Assembly: GCA_019925095.2 (NCBI GenBank)
Contig: CM034395.1
Coordinates: forward strand, 15,236,213 to 15,300,212
Length of the DNA: 64,000 nucleotides
DNA from: Dendrolimus kikuchii
Taxonomy: Eukaryota > Arthropoda > Insecta > Lepidoptera > Lasiocampidae
Direction: 5' to 3'
The notes below the pieces were generated by a model, which saw nothing but the letters and a program-made list of their open reading frames with translations, ran no database searches and was not told the origin of the DNA. This document shows positions 1 to 10,265 of the stretch, piece by piece. Position 1 is the stretch's first letter, and the number at the start of each line of letters is the position of its first letter. Position numbers and translations under genes: made by a program.

Positions 1-87
1 TCTCCAAAGAAATTGTCAGGTGTGCACCTAGCAATGGGTAGTTTATGGGCTTCTTTTATTATAAGTAGGAGGAATTTCCTTAGGTAA
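1..87. other. Unannotated AT-rich edge
   Basis: Short stretch upstream of the first Helitron-like element. I see no feature in it. Confidence 0.5.
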
Positions 88-568
88 TCTATAATAATAT
101 TATTAAATTCTAAAGATGCCGTGTCTGAAATGTCAATGAAGCTATTTAAAATAACAACTGAAATAGACTATGTAAACGATGAAGAACACAACGCAATTTT
201 CTTTAGATTTCTTGTCTGTTAAAATTTGCATTACTTTTTATCCTAGGAATCCCGTGGGAATTTTTCTGGGTATGATTTAAAATGGCCAGGTTGAAAAAAA
301 AATGAATTCCAATGTGATTTTTTCACTAATCGATAGCAAATTTTATGTAATAGAAGGTGTGATATTTTTTATCCCGGAATCCCGCGGGAATTTTCCCAGG
401 AACGGTTTTTAGTTTTTCATGTGCATAAAAATTAGCTTATTCCGATACTGATTTTACTCAAACTGTAGCTCATATTCTTTTTTAAATGCTTTGGTGCGGT
501 ACTTTGTGTCCCCGGAATCCCACGGGAATTTAAGGTCAAGCGTGGACGAAGTCGCGGACATATCCTAG
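88..568 (+). mobile_element. Helitron-like non-autonomous element, family A
   Basis: The segment begins TCTATAATAATATTATT and ends with CTAG, and is flanked by A at 87 and T at 569. This is the A|TC...CTAG|T arrangement expected of Helitron insertion. Near its 3' end is the GC-richer stretch GTCGCGGACATATCCTAG. Inside lie three copies of a near-palindrome, GGAATCCCGYGGGAATT, at about 246, 374 and 512. Related copies on the minus strand are at 14600-14998 and 58476-58911. There is no Rep/helicase coding capacity, so this would be a passive element mobilised in trans. Confidence 0.65.
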
Positions 569-950
569 TATTTATATAAATATGTTTTTATACCTAGGTA
601 CGAATTTTTTTACTACAAGAAATCTAACTTGGAAATGACGTTTTTGTAAATAACAAATCAAAGTATTTTGAATTTAGAAAAACTCGTAAAACATTTCGCA
701 ATATGACATCAAATTATTATCAGTTTATAAATATGTATACCGTTTTTGTGCTGGCACTTTTCATTTCAGTTTAACGGTCGATATTATATTGCCTAACATA
801 CTTAAGACATATTAACGTGTTTCACACATCATTAATCTCGTAAGTGTCGGTTTCATTATGAAGTCTCCATACACCTTCATGACGCGGTCACTGAACGAAT
901 ATTACCACCACTATGTAATACTACCTATTAAATGTTACAAATCTCTATTC
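569..950. other. Intergenic, nothing recognised
   Basis: AT-rich single-copy-looking sequence between two Helitron-like elements. No reading frame or repeat was recognised. Confidence 0.5.
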
Positions 951-1153
951 TCTATAAATATTATAAACGTGAAAGTTTGTAAGAATGTATGTTTGTAACT
1001 CTTTCACGCAAAAACTACTAAATGAATTTTGATGAAACTTTACAATGATATAGCTTACACATCAAAATAACACATAGGCTATAATTTATAAAGATATAGT
1101 GTGAATATAACGGTTTTCCATCACCACGCGGTTGAAACCGCGGGCGCAGCTAG
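951..1153 (+). mobile_element. Helitron-like non-autonomous element, family B
   Basis: About 200 bp, beginning TCTATAAATATTATAAACG and ending GCGGGCGCAGCTAG followed by T. The GC-rich 3' end just before CTAG and the internal block about failing to tolerate change around 'TTTCACGCAAAAACTACT' also occur in the minus-strand copies at 45766-45972 and 61921-62161. Three copies in 64 kb show it is a dispersed family. It has no coding capacity. Confidence 0.65.
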
Positions 1154-1556
1154 TTAAAAATATTTATTAAACGTAATTTCTGGTGGCAAATTGATGTATC
1201 AATGTTAACGCCATTGATTATTTGCCAAAAACAGTTTGTTGGATTCAAATAATCCACTTAACACGTCATGGTGTAGGGTTGTCCGTTGTTAATAAACACA
1301 TTTCAATGTCATTAAGCTGATTTATAATAATAGCATGAGGACGAGGAAAATCTTATTTTATTATTGAACAAGGGCGCACTCAGGTAAACAATATAACAAC
1401 CATTCTAACACTTACGTCAGTACAATGTGTGTAGACCTTTAACTAGTACATTTACTAGGTGAGGTCAATGTTGCGGGAACTATTTCCGTGATCACGTGGC
1501 TGAAAATGTTTATGAAAATTAAATTGGTGGTTATATGAATAATTATTGAATATAAA
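1154..1556. other. Intergenic, nothing recognised
   Basis: AT-rich sequence with no supported gene or repeat. Confidence 0.45.
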
Positions 1557-1586
1557 ATAAAACTACGTTTTAACGTAGTTTTATTT
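1557..1586. repeat. Perfect 12-bp hairpin built from PLE end sequence
   Basis: AATAAAACTACG, a TTTTAA loop, then CGTAGTTTTATT. The arm matches the terminal sequence of the PLE at 29305-29320 (AAAACGTAGTTTTATT), so two PLE ends appear fused in inverted orientation beside the PLE tail at 1661-1835. Confidence 0.6.
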
Positions 1587-1595
1587 ATATTCGTG

Positions 1596-1600
<5 letters not shown>

Positions 1601-1660
<60 letters not shown>
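1601..1660. repeat. (TA)n microsatellite
   Basis: An essentially uninterrupted TA dinucleotide run. It abuts the PLE tail fragment exactly where that fragment's ribozyme-like core would be cleaved. Confidence 0.9.
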
Positions 1661-1835
1661 CATTTCGACCACTTTTTAGTAGCCATGATCACGAAAGACA
1701 AATATGTCATGTGTCAATGAGTGATGTTAAAGTTATTATTTCGCCTACCCCCAACTTGTTAATTTGAATTTTTGTTTATGGTTATTATTTATTCTACGGG
1801 AGCTTAATCTAATTTAACACCGCTTTTTGACATAT
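1661..1835 (-). mobile_element. PLE tail fragment ending at the ribozyme-like core
   Basis: Read on the minus strand, this matches the 3' tail of the PLE at 25.7-29.3 kb. It contains the stretch around GGTTATTATTTATTCTACGGGAGC (plus strand, near 1780-1803) and the motif TCTTTCGTGATCATGGC...GAAATGT. The match stops at the GAAAYGT that precedes the expected cleavage position, where the TA microsatellite begins. It is a decayed copy without protein sequence. Confidence 0.65.
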
Positions 1836-2005
1836 AGTATATTCCAGTGGCAACACTAAGCGGATGGCCACATCATAAGAGAGCAGCAGCGCATTTATAA
1901 CAACTTTGCTGTTGCAAATGTCCATAGGCGATGGTAACCGCTTTCCATCAAGTGTGCCGTCTGCCTGTCTGCTGATCTCTTGCAATAAAAAAAAAAAAAA
2001 AAACA
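1836..2005 (+). repeat. SINE-like repeat with poly(A) tail
   Basis: It carries the dispersed 3' module GGCGATGGTAACCGCTTTCC...CCGTCTGCCTGTCTGCT, followed by a 17-base A run near 1987-2003. The same module recurs at about 6287, 8105, 13552, 16940, 30905, 33668, 34470 and 42198. The poly(A) end suggests retroposition by a LINE. The 5' part resembles neither a clear tRNA nor 7SL head, so the SINE class is left open. Confidence 0.55.
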
Positions 2006-2196
2006 TGGCTCGCACATTATCCATCTCGGATGCTCATAGTTTTCAAGATGTCTCTTTTATGTTTCATTTAAATGCGTTTTATAATTAGTTTGATTTTAAG
2101 AATACTTTGTGATGTTATTATTTATTATTTGAATAAAGCCGATTTGATGTTGATTTGGCTCCGGTATTATTCTACATTAAACGACATATTGTGGCT

Positions 2197-2250
2197 GTAA
2201 ATCAAATAAAGGTGCCGCGCCTAATACCGTTAAAAGGTAGTTTTAATCAT
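2197..2250 (+). mobile_element. PLE terminal fragment
   Basis: AAATCAAATAAAGGTGCCGCG followed by CCGTTAAAAGGTAGTTTTAAT resembles the terminal part of the PLE at 29272-29319. It is a short relic with several substitutions. Confidence 0.5.
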
Positions 2251-2260
2251 ATATAGGCAT

Positions 2261-2441
2261 TATAATCGTGAAAGTTTAAGTGAGTTTAAGTTTAAGTTTA
2301 AGTTTAAGTTTCTTACACACCTCACTTGCTTTTTAAAAGCAAGTGAGGTGTGTAAGAATGGGCCTAAATGGCGCTCTGTTGTTCGTGCCTACCCCGCAAG
2401 GGAACTGGCGTGAACTTATGTATGTATGTATAATCGTGAAA
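2261..2441 (+). mobile_element. LINE (RTE-like) 3' end insertion with foldback 5' end
   Basis: The insertion at 2274-2428 lies between two copies of TATAATCGTGAAA (2261-2273 and 2429-2441), a 13-bp target duplication. Its right part encodes the last residues of the LINE pol (ending YPARELA then a stop) and finishes with (TATG)3. Its left part holds a (TTTAAG)n run and a reverse-complement copy of the element's own 24 bases. That creates the palindrome 2310-2358. The target was itself a family B Helitron-like sequence (TATAATCGTGAAAGTTTAAG). Confidence 0.8.
2310..2358. repeat. Near-perfect 24-bp inverted repeat
   Basis: TTCTTACACACCTCACTTGC at 2310-2329 is mirrored by GCAAGTGAGGTGTGTAAGAA at 2339-2358, with TTTT/AAAA and one extra T between them. 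It arises from inversion of LINE 3' sequence at the 5' junction of the insertion. Confidence 0.9.
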
Positions 2442-4529
2442 CTTAGAAAATACAATTATTGAGAATGTATTCAATTTATTTTCACTCTTAGATAATCAAT
2501 TTCTTACTAAATGCAAAATTTAAAAAAAAAACTTAATTTACATTGATATTATTAGATATAGATTATTTGTTGAAGTCGTATAATTGAAACTGCTATTTCA
2601 ATTTAAATATTGGCATGTATTTTGAAATAACAGACATACTTATTAAATTTTAATTTCATTTATTTTAATATTATTTATTGCTATAGATACTGGTAGGAAT
2701 GTATGAAACAAAAATTCTTCTGAATATTATAAACAATTTCAGACTGTTTTCATTGGTAAATTTCAATCATAAAACTCCCACTGTTATTTAATGTTCGGAA
2801 TCGCACTTAGTCTTTACAAAATTATTGTGTTTTTTGTTCATTCGATATTTTTTTTGTATATATTTTTTGTTTGTTGAAACTTGATTGATATATGTATTTA
2901 TATTTAAGAATATTAATTATTGTATGTTTTCCAAATAACTTAAACAAATATATGATGCGGAATAAAAGCTCAAGTGATTGAATTAAACCAGAGACTGCCG
3001 CTATTAGCATTAAATGGTCAGTATGTGACTCTGAGTGTGTAGGTTAAACTTAAACTTAATAACTATTCAAGTTTTAATAACAACACAAATAAATCAAAAG
3101 CAAAGTAAACAAAAATAGCAACCCTATCGAAATCTTTTGCGTTATCCTTCGAAGGACGTGTATATACAGTACTTTTTGTACATTTGTGTGATGCTGTGTT
3201 AGTATGTGTGTGCCGACCGCTCCTCTGGTATTTATCCCACATTAGCATGCATCCGTACCATTGATCCGACCCCTTTGTTCACTTACACAAACCCTTTATT
3301 TGGCGGATAACCGAAAAATGATCATCCAAACAACATTGTGCTTACACAAAATATTGATGTTAATTTATATTGTTACAGTGACTGTATATTAACAGATTGT
3401 TCAATTATAAATATTTAAGGTGTTATATTGGATTTGAATTAGGTAAAATATTTTTTATTGGTAAAAGAATTCATGGATATTGATAATTGCCCGGTGAAAA
3501 CTTTGAGAAGTTCCTAAACACTGCAGGATTGAATGGGAGCACACGTTACTATTCTCTTGGTTTTTGACGTTTTGACCAAATCAAAAATAGGATTAATGCC
3601 AAATAGTCGTATAGGACTCTGTGTTCCGTGATTTATATAAATCAGTAATCTAAGTGACGAAAAAATAGGTACTGGGTAAGCTTGCTCCATCTTAAATCGC
3701 ATCGTCACTTACCATTAGATTAATTGAAAAAATATTTAATATTGTAATAACAGGTCGTCAAGGTTTCGCTGCTAGGCTTGGGGATTTAAATTTTGTAGAA
3801 GAACGGTTGGCATACCACACTACTTTAAGGTTTCATGCACTAGTATTCACGTTAGTGACATAGAAAAATTGCCTATAAGAGTACTCGATTACCGTATTTT
3901 AAGATGTTAAATTAATAGATATTATATAATTACCTTAAGTAACAAATTTTAATGTGATTATTCAATCCGCGTAAATCTTCTTTCATAGTGTAGAAGCAAT
4001 ACATACAAACCTCTCTAGAGCTGTATAAGGTCACAAAAGGACTAATATAACTATTCAAGCCAAATTTGCCAGTCAGTAATACAAGATACGGTTATCTCTG
4101 TACTATCTGTAAACTCACTCAGAATCTTGATCATATTTAAGTTCTTTAGATGTACTTTTTGACACCGATACCTAAGATGTCATTGCGATTAACATAGCAT
4201 TGATTATTCATAGGAATCAAAGTTTCTATTTTCTCTTAAAGAAAGCATTGAGACAGTCTATAAAGGTGAGTAAATGATACAAACATGTAGGTATAAATAA
4301 GTACAGGTATGACATGACCATGAGATATTGAAATGTGTTTAACGGGCTTTTGGCATGGTTTCCTTGAGCTTGTATTGGGTCGGATAATACTTCCATCCAA
4401 AAGTAGGTTTATGAGCTAAACTGTGCTGTGTATCTGTTGAACTGGAGACATTTAAGTTATTGTTAGTCTGTCTATATAAGTTTAATGTTACAAGGAAACT
4501 TTCAGAATAACATAGATTATATTGTGTCC
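2442..4529. other. Long AT-rich interval without recognised features
   Basis: About 2.1 kb with short open frames only. None has family similarity, and base composition matches the background. I see nothing further. Confidence 0.45.
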
Positions 4530-4655
4530 GACCGCGTTCGTAATACCGAAGTAAGAAAGACAATTGGTCTGAAAGAGAGTGTCGGGGTGAAGGTAAGGAA
4601 AGGAATGCTCCGGTGGTTCTGACATGTAGAAATAATGCATGATAAAAGAATGAAT
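4530..4655 (+). pseudogene. LINE (RTE-like) reverse transcriptase C-terminal relic
   Basis: Conceptual translation gives DRVRNTEVRKTIGLKESVGV and then KVRKGMLRWF, a stop, and HVEIMHDKRMN. This aligns closely with the C-terminal part of the pol encoded at 10302-12687 (DRVRNTEVRKRVSLKESVGV...RWFGHVERMHDERM). A Gly codon has become a stop, and both ends are lost. It is a dead internal fragment of the same LINE family. Confidence 0.75.
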
Positions 4656-4815
4656 TTTTACCTAGCGTTGCAGAGGAGTTTCTTGCTCCTTATCCTTAAA
4701 CACCGATAACACGCTGTAAAGCGGTGTACATAAAATATGATGGACTTAAGTTTTAACTTAATGTATGACCTTCACAAAATATTCTACAGTAAAACTTAGT
4801 TTGAATAAAAACTTT
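4656..4815 (+). repeat. Retroelement 3'-UTR-like repeat, copy 1
   Basis: Contains GAGTTTCTTGCTCCTTATCC and AAAGCGGTGTACATA, matching 39886-40045 in order. It shares a hairpin-forming module with the PLE tail (see the copy at 39886). It ends near TTTGAATAAAAACTTTTTATT, a polyadenylation-like end. Confidence 0.5.
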
Positions 4816-5982
4816 TTATTGTGAAGACACATAAAAAATATTAAAGATAGACGTGACACAATATTTGGATTGTCATTTATACATCCATTTTTCATACTCT
4901 GTTTTCACGAATCACAAAGTTTCGTGTATCGTCTGGTGATATAAAAGGAGCATTTTATATTTTTTTACTCGGGAAATGGTATAGTAGATATCTATAGAAT
5001 ACAGATTCGAACTTTATACGAGTGAAGATGAATAATTCGATTATCGTAAAAATCGTTAATATGTATGATCAAAACATTATCACGTAGACTTAGAAATAAA
5101 TCACATATTTTTGAAATAAGAAATTTATTTGAGAACTGATATTTGTTTATTGTCTTTGTATAAATAAAAATTAATTAAGACGCCTGTAAAGATACAGAAT
5201 AACAGACACTCACACAAATGATATAGCAAGCATATCTAAAGCATCGCAAAATTTCCTTTATCCTACAAAACGAAGCGCGTACCGATTAAATGAGGTGCTC
5301 GCGTTTCTCCAGATCGCCAAGTGTACGAATTTGTCTCCTTTACACCTATCACTAACCTTAGCTCTGTCTCGCTTCCACCAGCCTGCGCAGCCTCATTTCG
5401 ATGGCACCTCGCCGTCGCCTTCAAGTCACATATTTTATTTGTGGAACCTTCCTGCATCCATGAGTGGTCTAAAGTCTTCCATGCACTCGACGATTGGGCG
5501 TTGGATAATTTTCCTATTGCCAAGCGATGTGATTCTCAGTCCAAATAAGGCATGAAAACGGTCGTTCGGTGAATGGTGGTCTTATTTGTTTGCCGTGTCG
5601 AAGACCTGCCAATATTCACCCACACATTGCCTGGATACAATAATCGTAGCGGACTTTATGCTTATAGTAAGCAGTAGGGTACTGCATAGGTGACGATGCA
5701 GTCGGCTGTAAATTCTGATGCAATGAAATTCTGGAATGTTGTCACGTCTTTATATACATTCAAATGCAAATTTGTAATAAAATGCATTATTATGCAGTAA
5801 ACTTTAGCATACATACGCAGGTAGTTTACTTAAATTTATAAAATAATAATCTCTGATCAAGTAGATTTTATATTTTATGTTCTTTAAAAATATTCAAGGG
5901 TTTTAATGAGCTTGACCTGAAGTCGTCACTAGCAAGTAAAGTACACTCTTCTTATTTAATATAATAATTGTGGTGCTATTTT
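4816..5982. other. Intergenic, one GC-richer patch at 5258-5555
   Basis: AT-rich apart from a roughly 300-bp GC-richer patch. Short frames occur in several phases there, but none shows a recognisable domain. It may be an old transposon piece. Confidence 0.4.
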
Positions 5983-6360
5983 TTACTTTTCCGAAGAATA
6001 ATCGCACATTTCTGGCCAGATTAGTCCAGGAACGTCTATGCATGCATGAATGGGGAAAGAATACAATTTCTTGCGGCCGGGCGGCCTATGGTAAGAGGTG
6101 ACAAAAGACCCCACAGCCAGGTAGGGTATTTGCCCGTCGGGATGGCTACCAGCTACCTTCCCTGATCTAAAGTATGCCCCTATGAGAACATTGAGTTGTG
6201 CTCCGGCATTAGTAGCCAGGTCCCAGTCTCCCTTTAGAAAGCGGCAGCACATTAACACAGTAGCACCTTTAGTGTTATAAATGTCCATAGGCGATTGTAA
6301 CCGCTTTCCATTAGGTGGGGCGGGCGTCTGCCTGTCTGTTGAACTCATGCAATAAAAAAA
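5983..6360 (+). repeat. SINE-like repeat, longer copy
   Basis: It includes GGGATGGCTACCAGCTACC, then the shared 3' module GGCGATTGTAACCGCTTTCC...CTGCCTGTCTGTTGA, and a short A run (6352-6360). It is the longest copy of the unit also seen at 1836-2005 and 33410-33730, and is degenerate. Confidence 0.5.
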
Positions 6361-6589
6361 ATGTGGGTATGCTCTATAGCTCTAATATTTGCAATGCATA
6401 TCAGGCAGGCAGCAGGCACTTAACTATTTTTTGCAACGACCACATAGATGTGTTAGATGAGGTGCCGCGGACGGCAACCTTATTTTATTTGGGTGGTTTT
6501 TATTACTACAATATATGCTGTGGCACAAGCTGATGGCCCACCTGATGAAAAATGGATATGTAGTTTATGTACATTTGTAACGCTAGGGG

Positions 6590-7100
6590 TTTTTTATGAT
6601 AAATATATAGGTCCACGTTTGACCACAATCACGCCTAATATTAGACAATAATGCGAGCGAAGATGGAGGACGTAGAGCACGCTTACCTGGATAATACCCA
6701 TTCACACAGGACTTGAAGATACTCCACAGGTACGCAGAAGGAACGTGGAGGCAAAACGTTTCGTCCGCACTGGTAGTGGTTCCACTGTGAAATGATGACG
6801 TAGACCAGAGCGCTTTGTAGTCCAAAAGATAAAATGGTGTAGGGAGAATTAGGTTTTGACCTGTTTGCAGTTCCACAGCATACCCTCCGCAATTAATCCT
6901 ATAGAATACCGATAGATTGGCGTCGATGCTCTAGGCTTTGGAGCCTTGTATTGACAAGGTGGTCGTTACCAATGAACCTCTTGGCTCTTTTCTCAATTGA
7001 CTCCAACGCTTCAAGCTGGTATTTAGTTGAGCCGTCCCAAATAAAAGAACAGTACTCCATGCAAGATCTTACTTGAGCACAGTAAAGATTAAGCAACAGT
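6590..7100 (-). pseudogene. LINE reverse transcriptase C-terminal relic (Jockey/CR1-like)
   Basis: Minus-strand frames read LYCAQVRSCMEYCSFIWDGS, then YQLEALESIEKRAKRFIGND and SLEHRR. In a shifted frame at 6590-6890 they read a block ending CVNGYYPGKRALRPPSS. These resemble the thumb and C-terminus of Jockey/CR1-type LINEs common in moths (typically ...MEYCSHIWDG...RRAIRIVGD...). At least one frameshift separates the two blocks near 6895. Neither end of an element is visible. Confidence 0.65.
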
Positions 7101-7904
7101 TTTAGAGTGACGTACCGTCTTACCTTCGAAAGTATAGTCAGCTTTTTTGCAACCAGGTGTACCCATGTAAATCCATTGTATTATACAGCTATGTAGTAAG
7201 CCAAGCGGGCCGCTCTCAGAAGCTCGCCAATCCAAGGTTTGAGTTTAAATGATAACCATTGCTTGTATAAGTTCTATAACGACTGAAATAAATGAAGATG
7301 TTGCCTAAGAATACCGAATAATTGTAACCCCAAAAAAAATAGTTCCAACAATGGTCATGTTACGAAGATGTGCATATAAAAACACGTATGTATATGTATG
7401 TATTGAATGACCGACCTTCAATAGATATCTTTATGGGAACTTAGTTTTAATAAAAACTTGTAGATTACGAATTACACTGAAATTTATCTACATTATAATG
7501 AAGGAACACTTTTATTAAGTTTTCCTGTTAGTAACAAACGACAAACACAAAACCGGTTTATTTTATATAGTAAAGCTAGAATAATTTCAAAAAATCCTCT
7601 GTAGGTATATGACCCGGAGACAGGTGCCACGAGATCTGAATTACGTGACACTTAAAACACAAAAAAACTATTATATAATAACCAAAAGCGACTAATTATT
7701 TGACGCGAGTTTTTGTAGTAAATCCAGTTTTAATTAAAAGGACCTGGCAATAATATTTATATTTTGTATGAAGATATTTAAGTTTCTGTAAAGATCTAAG
7801 TCTGTATCCAAGCCGCTGATGCAGCTTACACGAAGCCCGCGGAGGCCACCGGAAGCCATGGTCGGCCATCGAGAGTTATCGGTTGCGTAAACACCAGTTG
7901 TTAA
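7101..7904. other. Intergenic, nothing recognised
   Basis: AT-rich. The part upstream of 7100 may hold further decayed LINE sequence (a Lys-rich frame near 7110-7160), too weak to call. Confidence 0.4.
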
Positions 7905-8170
7905 AGCTATGCTGGTATTACTAGCTTGATTACAGCTCTTAGGGTCGGCTCGAACGGTGTGATATCACGCCCACACAGGATATCGGCGTGAAACAGTTAG
8001 CCTTAAGTCAATCGTGTTTATTCCCCCTCCCCTTATCCAACCTTCCCTATCACATCCCCTTATTTCAATCTCATATCCCATCTAGCAATACATTGGCTTC
8101 GCCATGGTTATTGCAAACTTTTCAGGAGCTGGGCCGTCTGCCTGGTTACCAGTTTCACATTTAAAAAAAG
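7905..8170 (+). repeat. Dispersed repeat R, copy 1
   Basis: Runs from GCTATGCTGGTATTACTAGC through TGATTACAGCTCTTAGGG to GGGCCGTCTGCCTGGTTACC. Three other copies are at 16925-17250 (minus), 30705-30975 (plus) and 34450-34805 (minus). All end in the same module found on the short SINE-like repeats. Class is uncertain (SINE or non-autonomous element). Confidence 0.6.
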
Positions 8171-8254
8171 TTGGGAAGCCACAAGCGGTTCCATGACCAC
8201 GTCACCGGAGCGTTGTTGTCTCCGAATTGAAACCGAGGCAAAGAGTTTTAACTT

Positions 8255-8625
8255 GACACCAATAATGATCATTTATTTTTATCTTCACTCCCACCCATTT
8301 TCATATTATATAAAATTATGAGTGCTAGGCATGTTGCTGAAGAGTTTCTTGCGCCGCTTCTTCTCTTCAAGCCACAATATGTTGCGAAGCGGTGGTAAAT
8401 TAGATTAGGCTCCCATCGAGTAAATAATAACCATATACAAAATTAAAACTAAATAATTAAAATGAACAAGTTGGCGGTAGGCTAAATAAAACCTTAACAA
8501 TACACATTGACACTTGACATATTTGTCTTTCGTGATCACTATTGTTGAAAAATGGCTGAAACGTCGGAATAATAAAAGTCAAATAAATTACCGCGCTTAA
8601 AATAGTTAAAAACGTAGCTTTATTA
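8255..8625 (+). mobile_element. PLE 3' tail, solo copy
   Basis: Matches the tail downstream of the PLE frame at 28963-29319 nearly end to end: CACCCATTTTCATATTATAT, the CCGCTTC...GAAGCGG hairpin, GGCGGTAGGCTAAATAAAAC, the ribozyme-like core and the terminal CCGCGCTTAAAATAGTTAAA. No coding part is attached, so it is a solo tail (pLTR-like) or a severely 5'-truncated insertion. Confidence 0.75.
8528..8569 (+). ncRNA. Decayed hammerhead-ribozyme-like core in PLE tail
   Basis: It keeps TTTC|GTGATCA at the left and GAAACGTC|GGAA at the right, so stem I (with one G-U) and the core positions remain. The 5' side of stem II has become TATTGT against ATGGCT and pairs only by wobbles. Activity is therefore doubtful for this copy. 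Confidence 0.45.
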
Positions 8626-9165
8626 TATGTATTAGTCGCATAAACTTAAGAAAATATTATCCACCTAAAGAAGCTGAAGACCTTATGACAAGTGCTTATA
8701 CTAGTGATATTCAAGCGTCAGCCGAAACTTATATAATAAAACATAATAATAAACAAACACTTCATTTTACTTTACAGAAGATTGTATGGCACCATAACAT
8801 AACCTGTTTATTAACGTTTAAAATTAAAATTTATTAGTTAGTAATCATATTTAAATCTGATTGTAAGTGAACGAAATCTTTAACATGGGAAATAAAGTTT
8901 TTTAAATGCTAAAATAACTTATATAAGTATATCAAATCAGCCAAAGGACTAAAATGGTTTTAAATAACGAAAAATCATAAAATAAGAGAAGTACAACCTA
9001 TGGCACTAGCTATGTATTGGTTTGAAGCGTTTGGAAGTTACTTAATTTACTGGTCTTTTCTAATATTCTTGTTCCTTGACAATTATCACATGCTAAAGGT
9101 GAAGAAAAAGTTAGTAAGAAACAAAATATGGTAATAATATAGTAAATAACCGCAGGGGGGATTTG
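8626..9165. other. Intergenic, nothing recognised
   Basis: AT-rich, no supported feature. Confidence 0.45.
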
Positions 9166-9770
9166 TGGCGAAGCCTTAGGTGAGTAGCGACACCTCGTAC
9201 CTGACTCCGGGGGCAAGGCAAGGCCCCCGCCTCCGTGCTTGCCTTATCTAGCCGGCACGGAGTGGAGATCGCTAGAGCTAAGACTCAAGCTCCAGGGGTG
9301 GAAGTGATAAATAGCATCACATCAGAAATAGCTTCGGTGAACCTGCAGCCCACCTCTCTACACCCCTTAGCCATTCACACCTATGTTGCCCCTGTCTTCT
9401 ATGGCATTTTTTGGGGCCCATGCAGGGAGTGGCGAGTCACCGTCTGCCCATTTTTCCATGTTCCCCGAATATTGCGACGGGCAGACGCCATAGTCCCCAT
9501 ATTCCCCGACCCCTAGTACCACTAGCAGTTCACCCCAATAGCCCGGTACTTTTTGTCCTCATTTCCCACAATAGACCTACACTAGCCGGGGCTTGTCCTT
9601 GGGTGCATTTACTATATGGTGTAGACAGGGACAATCGCCGGTCAGTATCACGCCACATTTACATTAAATTTGTCAAGGGGCCTCCTCTACGTGTTGGCCT
9701 TCCCATGGCCCCACGTAAGCCCTCCAAATGTCCGGGCCATTTTTATGGCCCGTAGTCTCCAAAGACACAT
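9166..9770. other. GC-rich island of unknown origin
   Basis: About 600 bp clearly richer in G and C than its surroundings. Two overlapping plus-strand frames of 93 and 114 codons cover it. Neither shows a domain that I recognise, and codon runs such as RHSPHIPRPL look compositional. A decayed retroelement gag or captured sequence is possible, but I cannot assign one. Confidence 0.35.
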
Positions 9771-10265
9771 TATAGTAAATAACATAAAAGCGTGATTTAC
9801 ATTCATTTTAATGTGGGAGAATAGAACGAGCTAAATGCTTTACAACGTATTGTTATTAAAACAAAAAATTACGATGTTTGTGTCATTAGATATTGAGAAT
9901 ATCATTGTAATTATGTAATTGGTCGTGGTAGATTAGTGGTTAATGCATTCGAGTCGCATTCCAAAGTAGGTTCGAATTCATGCCATGATGCCAGAGGATT
10001 TTATTTTTTCGTCAAATTATTACTGCATACATATAATATGTTACATATGAGAAATTTTGACAAAAAAGCTATTAAAAAAATGTAGTTACAAGGTCTTGCA
10101 CTTACACGCCGAAGATATTGTTAAGATTGCAATGTGCTGATTGTGAAAGAAAACATCGTGAATATGCACATCGAGTTAACTGATGTGTAAATCTATCTAG
10201 GAAAAGCGTGGCAGGTATACCCACCGTCTATTCTTCGATAAAATGTAGAGGCCTGAGATCAGCAG
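9771..10265. other. Intergenic with one tRNA-like segment
   Basis: AT-rich. The only recognised item is the tRNA-like sequence at 9926-9990. Confidence 0.4.
9926..9990 (+). repeat. tRNA-like (SINE head) sequence
   Basis: GGTAGATTAGTGGTTAATG resembles a pol III A box, and GGTTCGAATTCATGCC a B box, at normal tRNA spacing. The anticodon arm does not fold cleanly and the acceptor arm pairs imperfectly (GGTCGTG with CATGATGCC). A tRNA-derived SINE head or tRNA pseudogene is more likely than a functional tRNA. Confidence 0.35.

Noticed and set aside
2272..2310. TTTAAG repeat as telomeric sequence
   Set aside because: Insect telomeres use TTAGG. This run is short and lies inside a LINE insertion junction.
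9235..9755. Two frames in the GC-rich island as a host gene
   Set aside because: They overlap in different phases, show no recognisable domain or splice pattern, and GC-rich sequence lengthens random frames.
9926..9990. Functional tRNA gene
   Set aside because: A- and B-box-like words are present, but the acceptor and anticodon arms do not pair properly. Kept only as a SINE-like or pseudo-tRNA trace.
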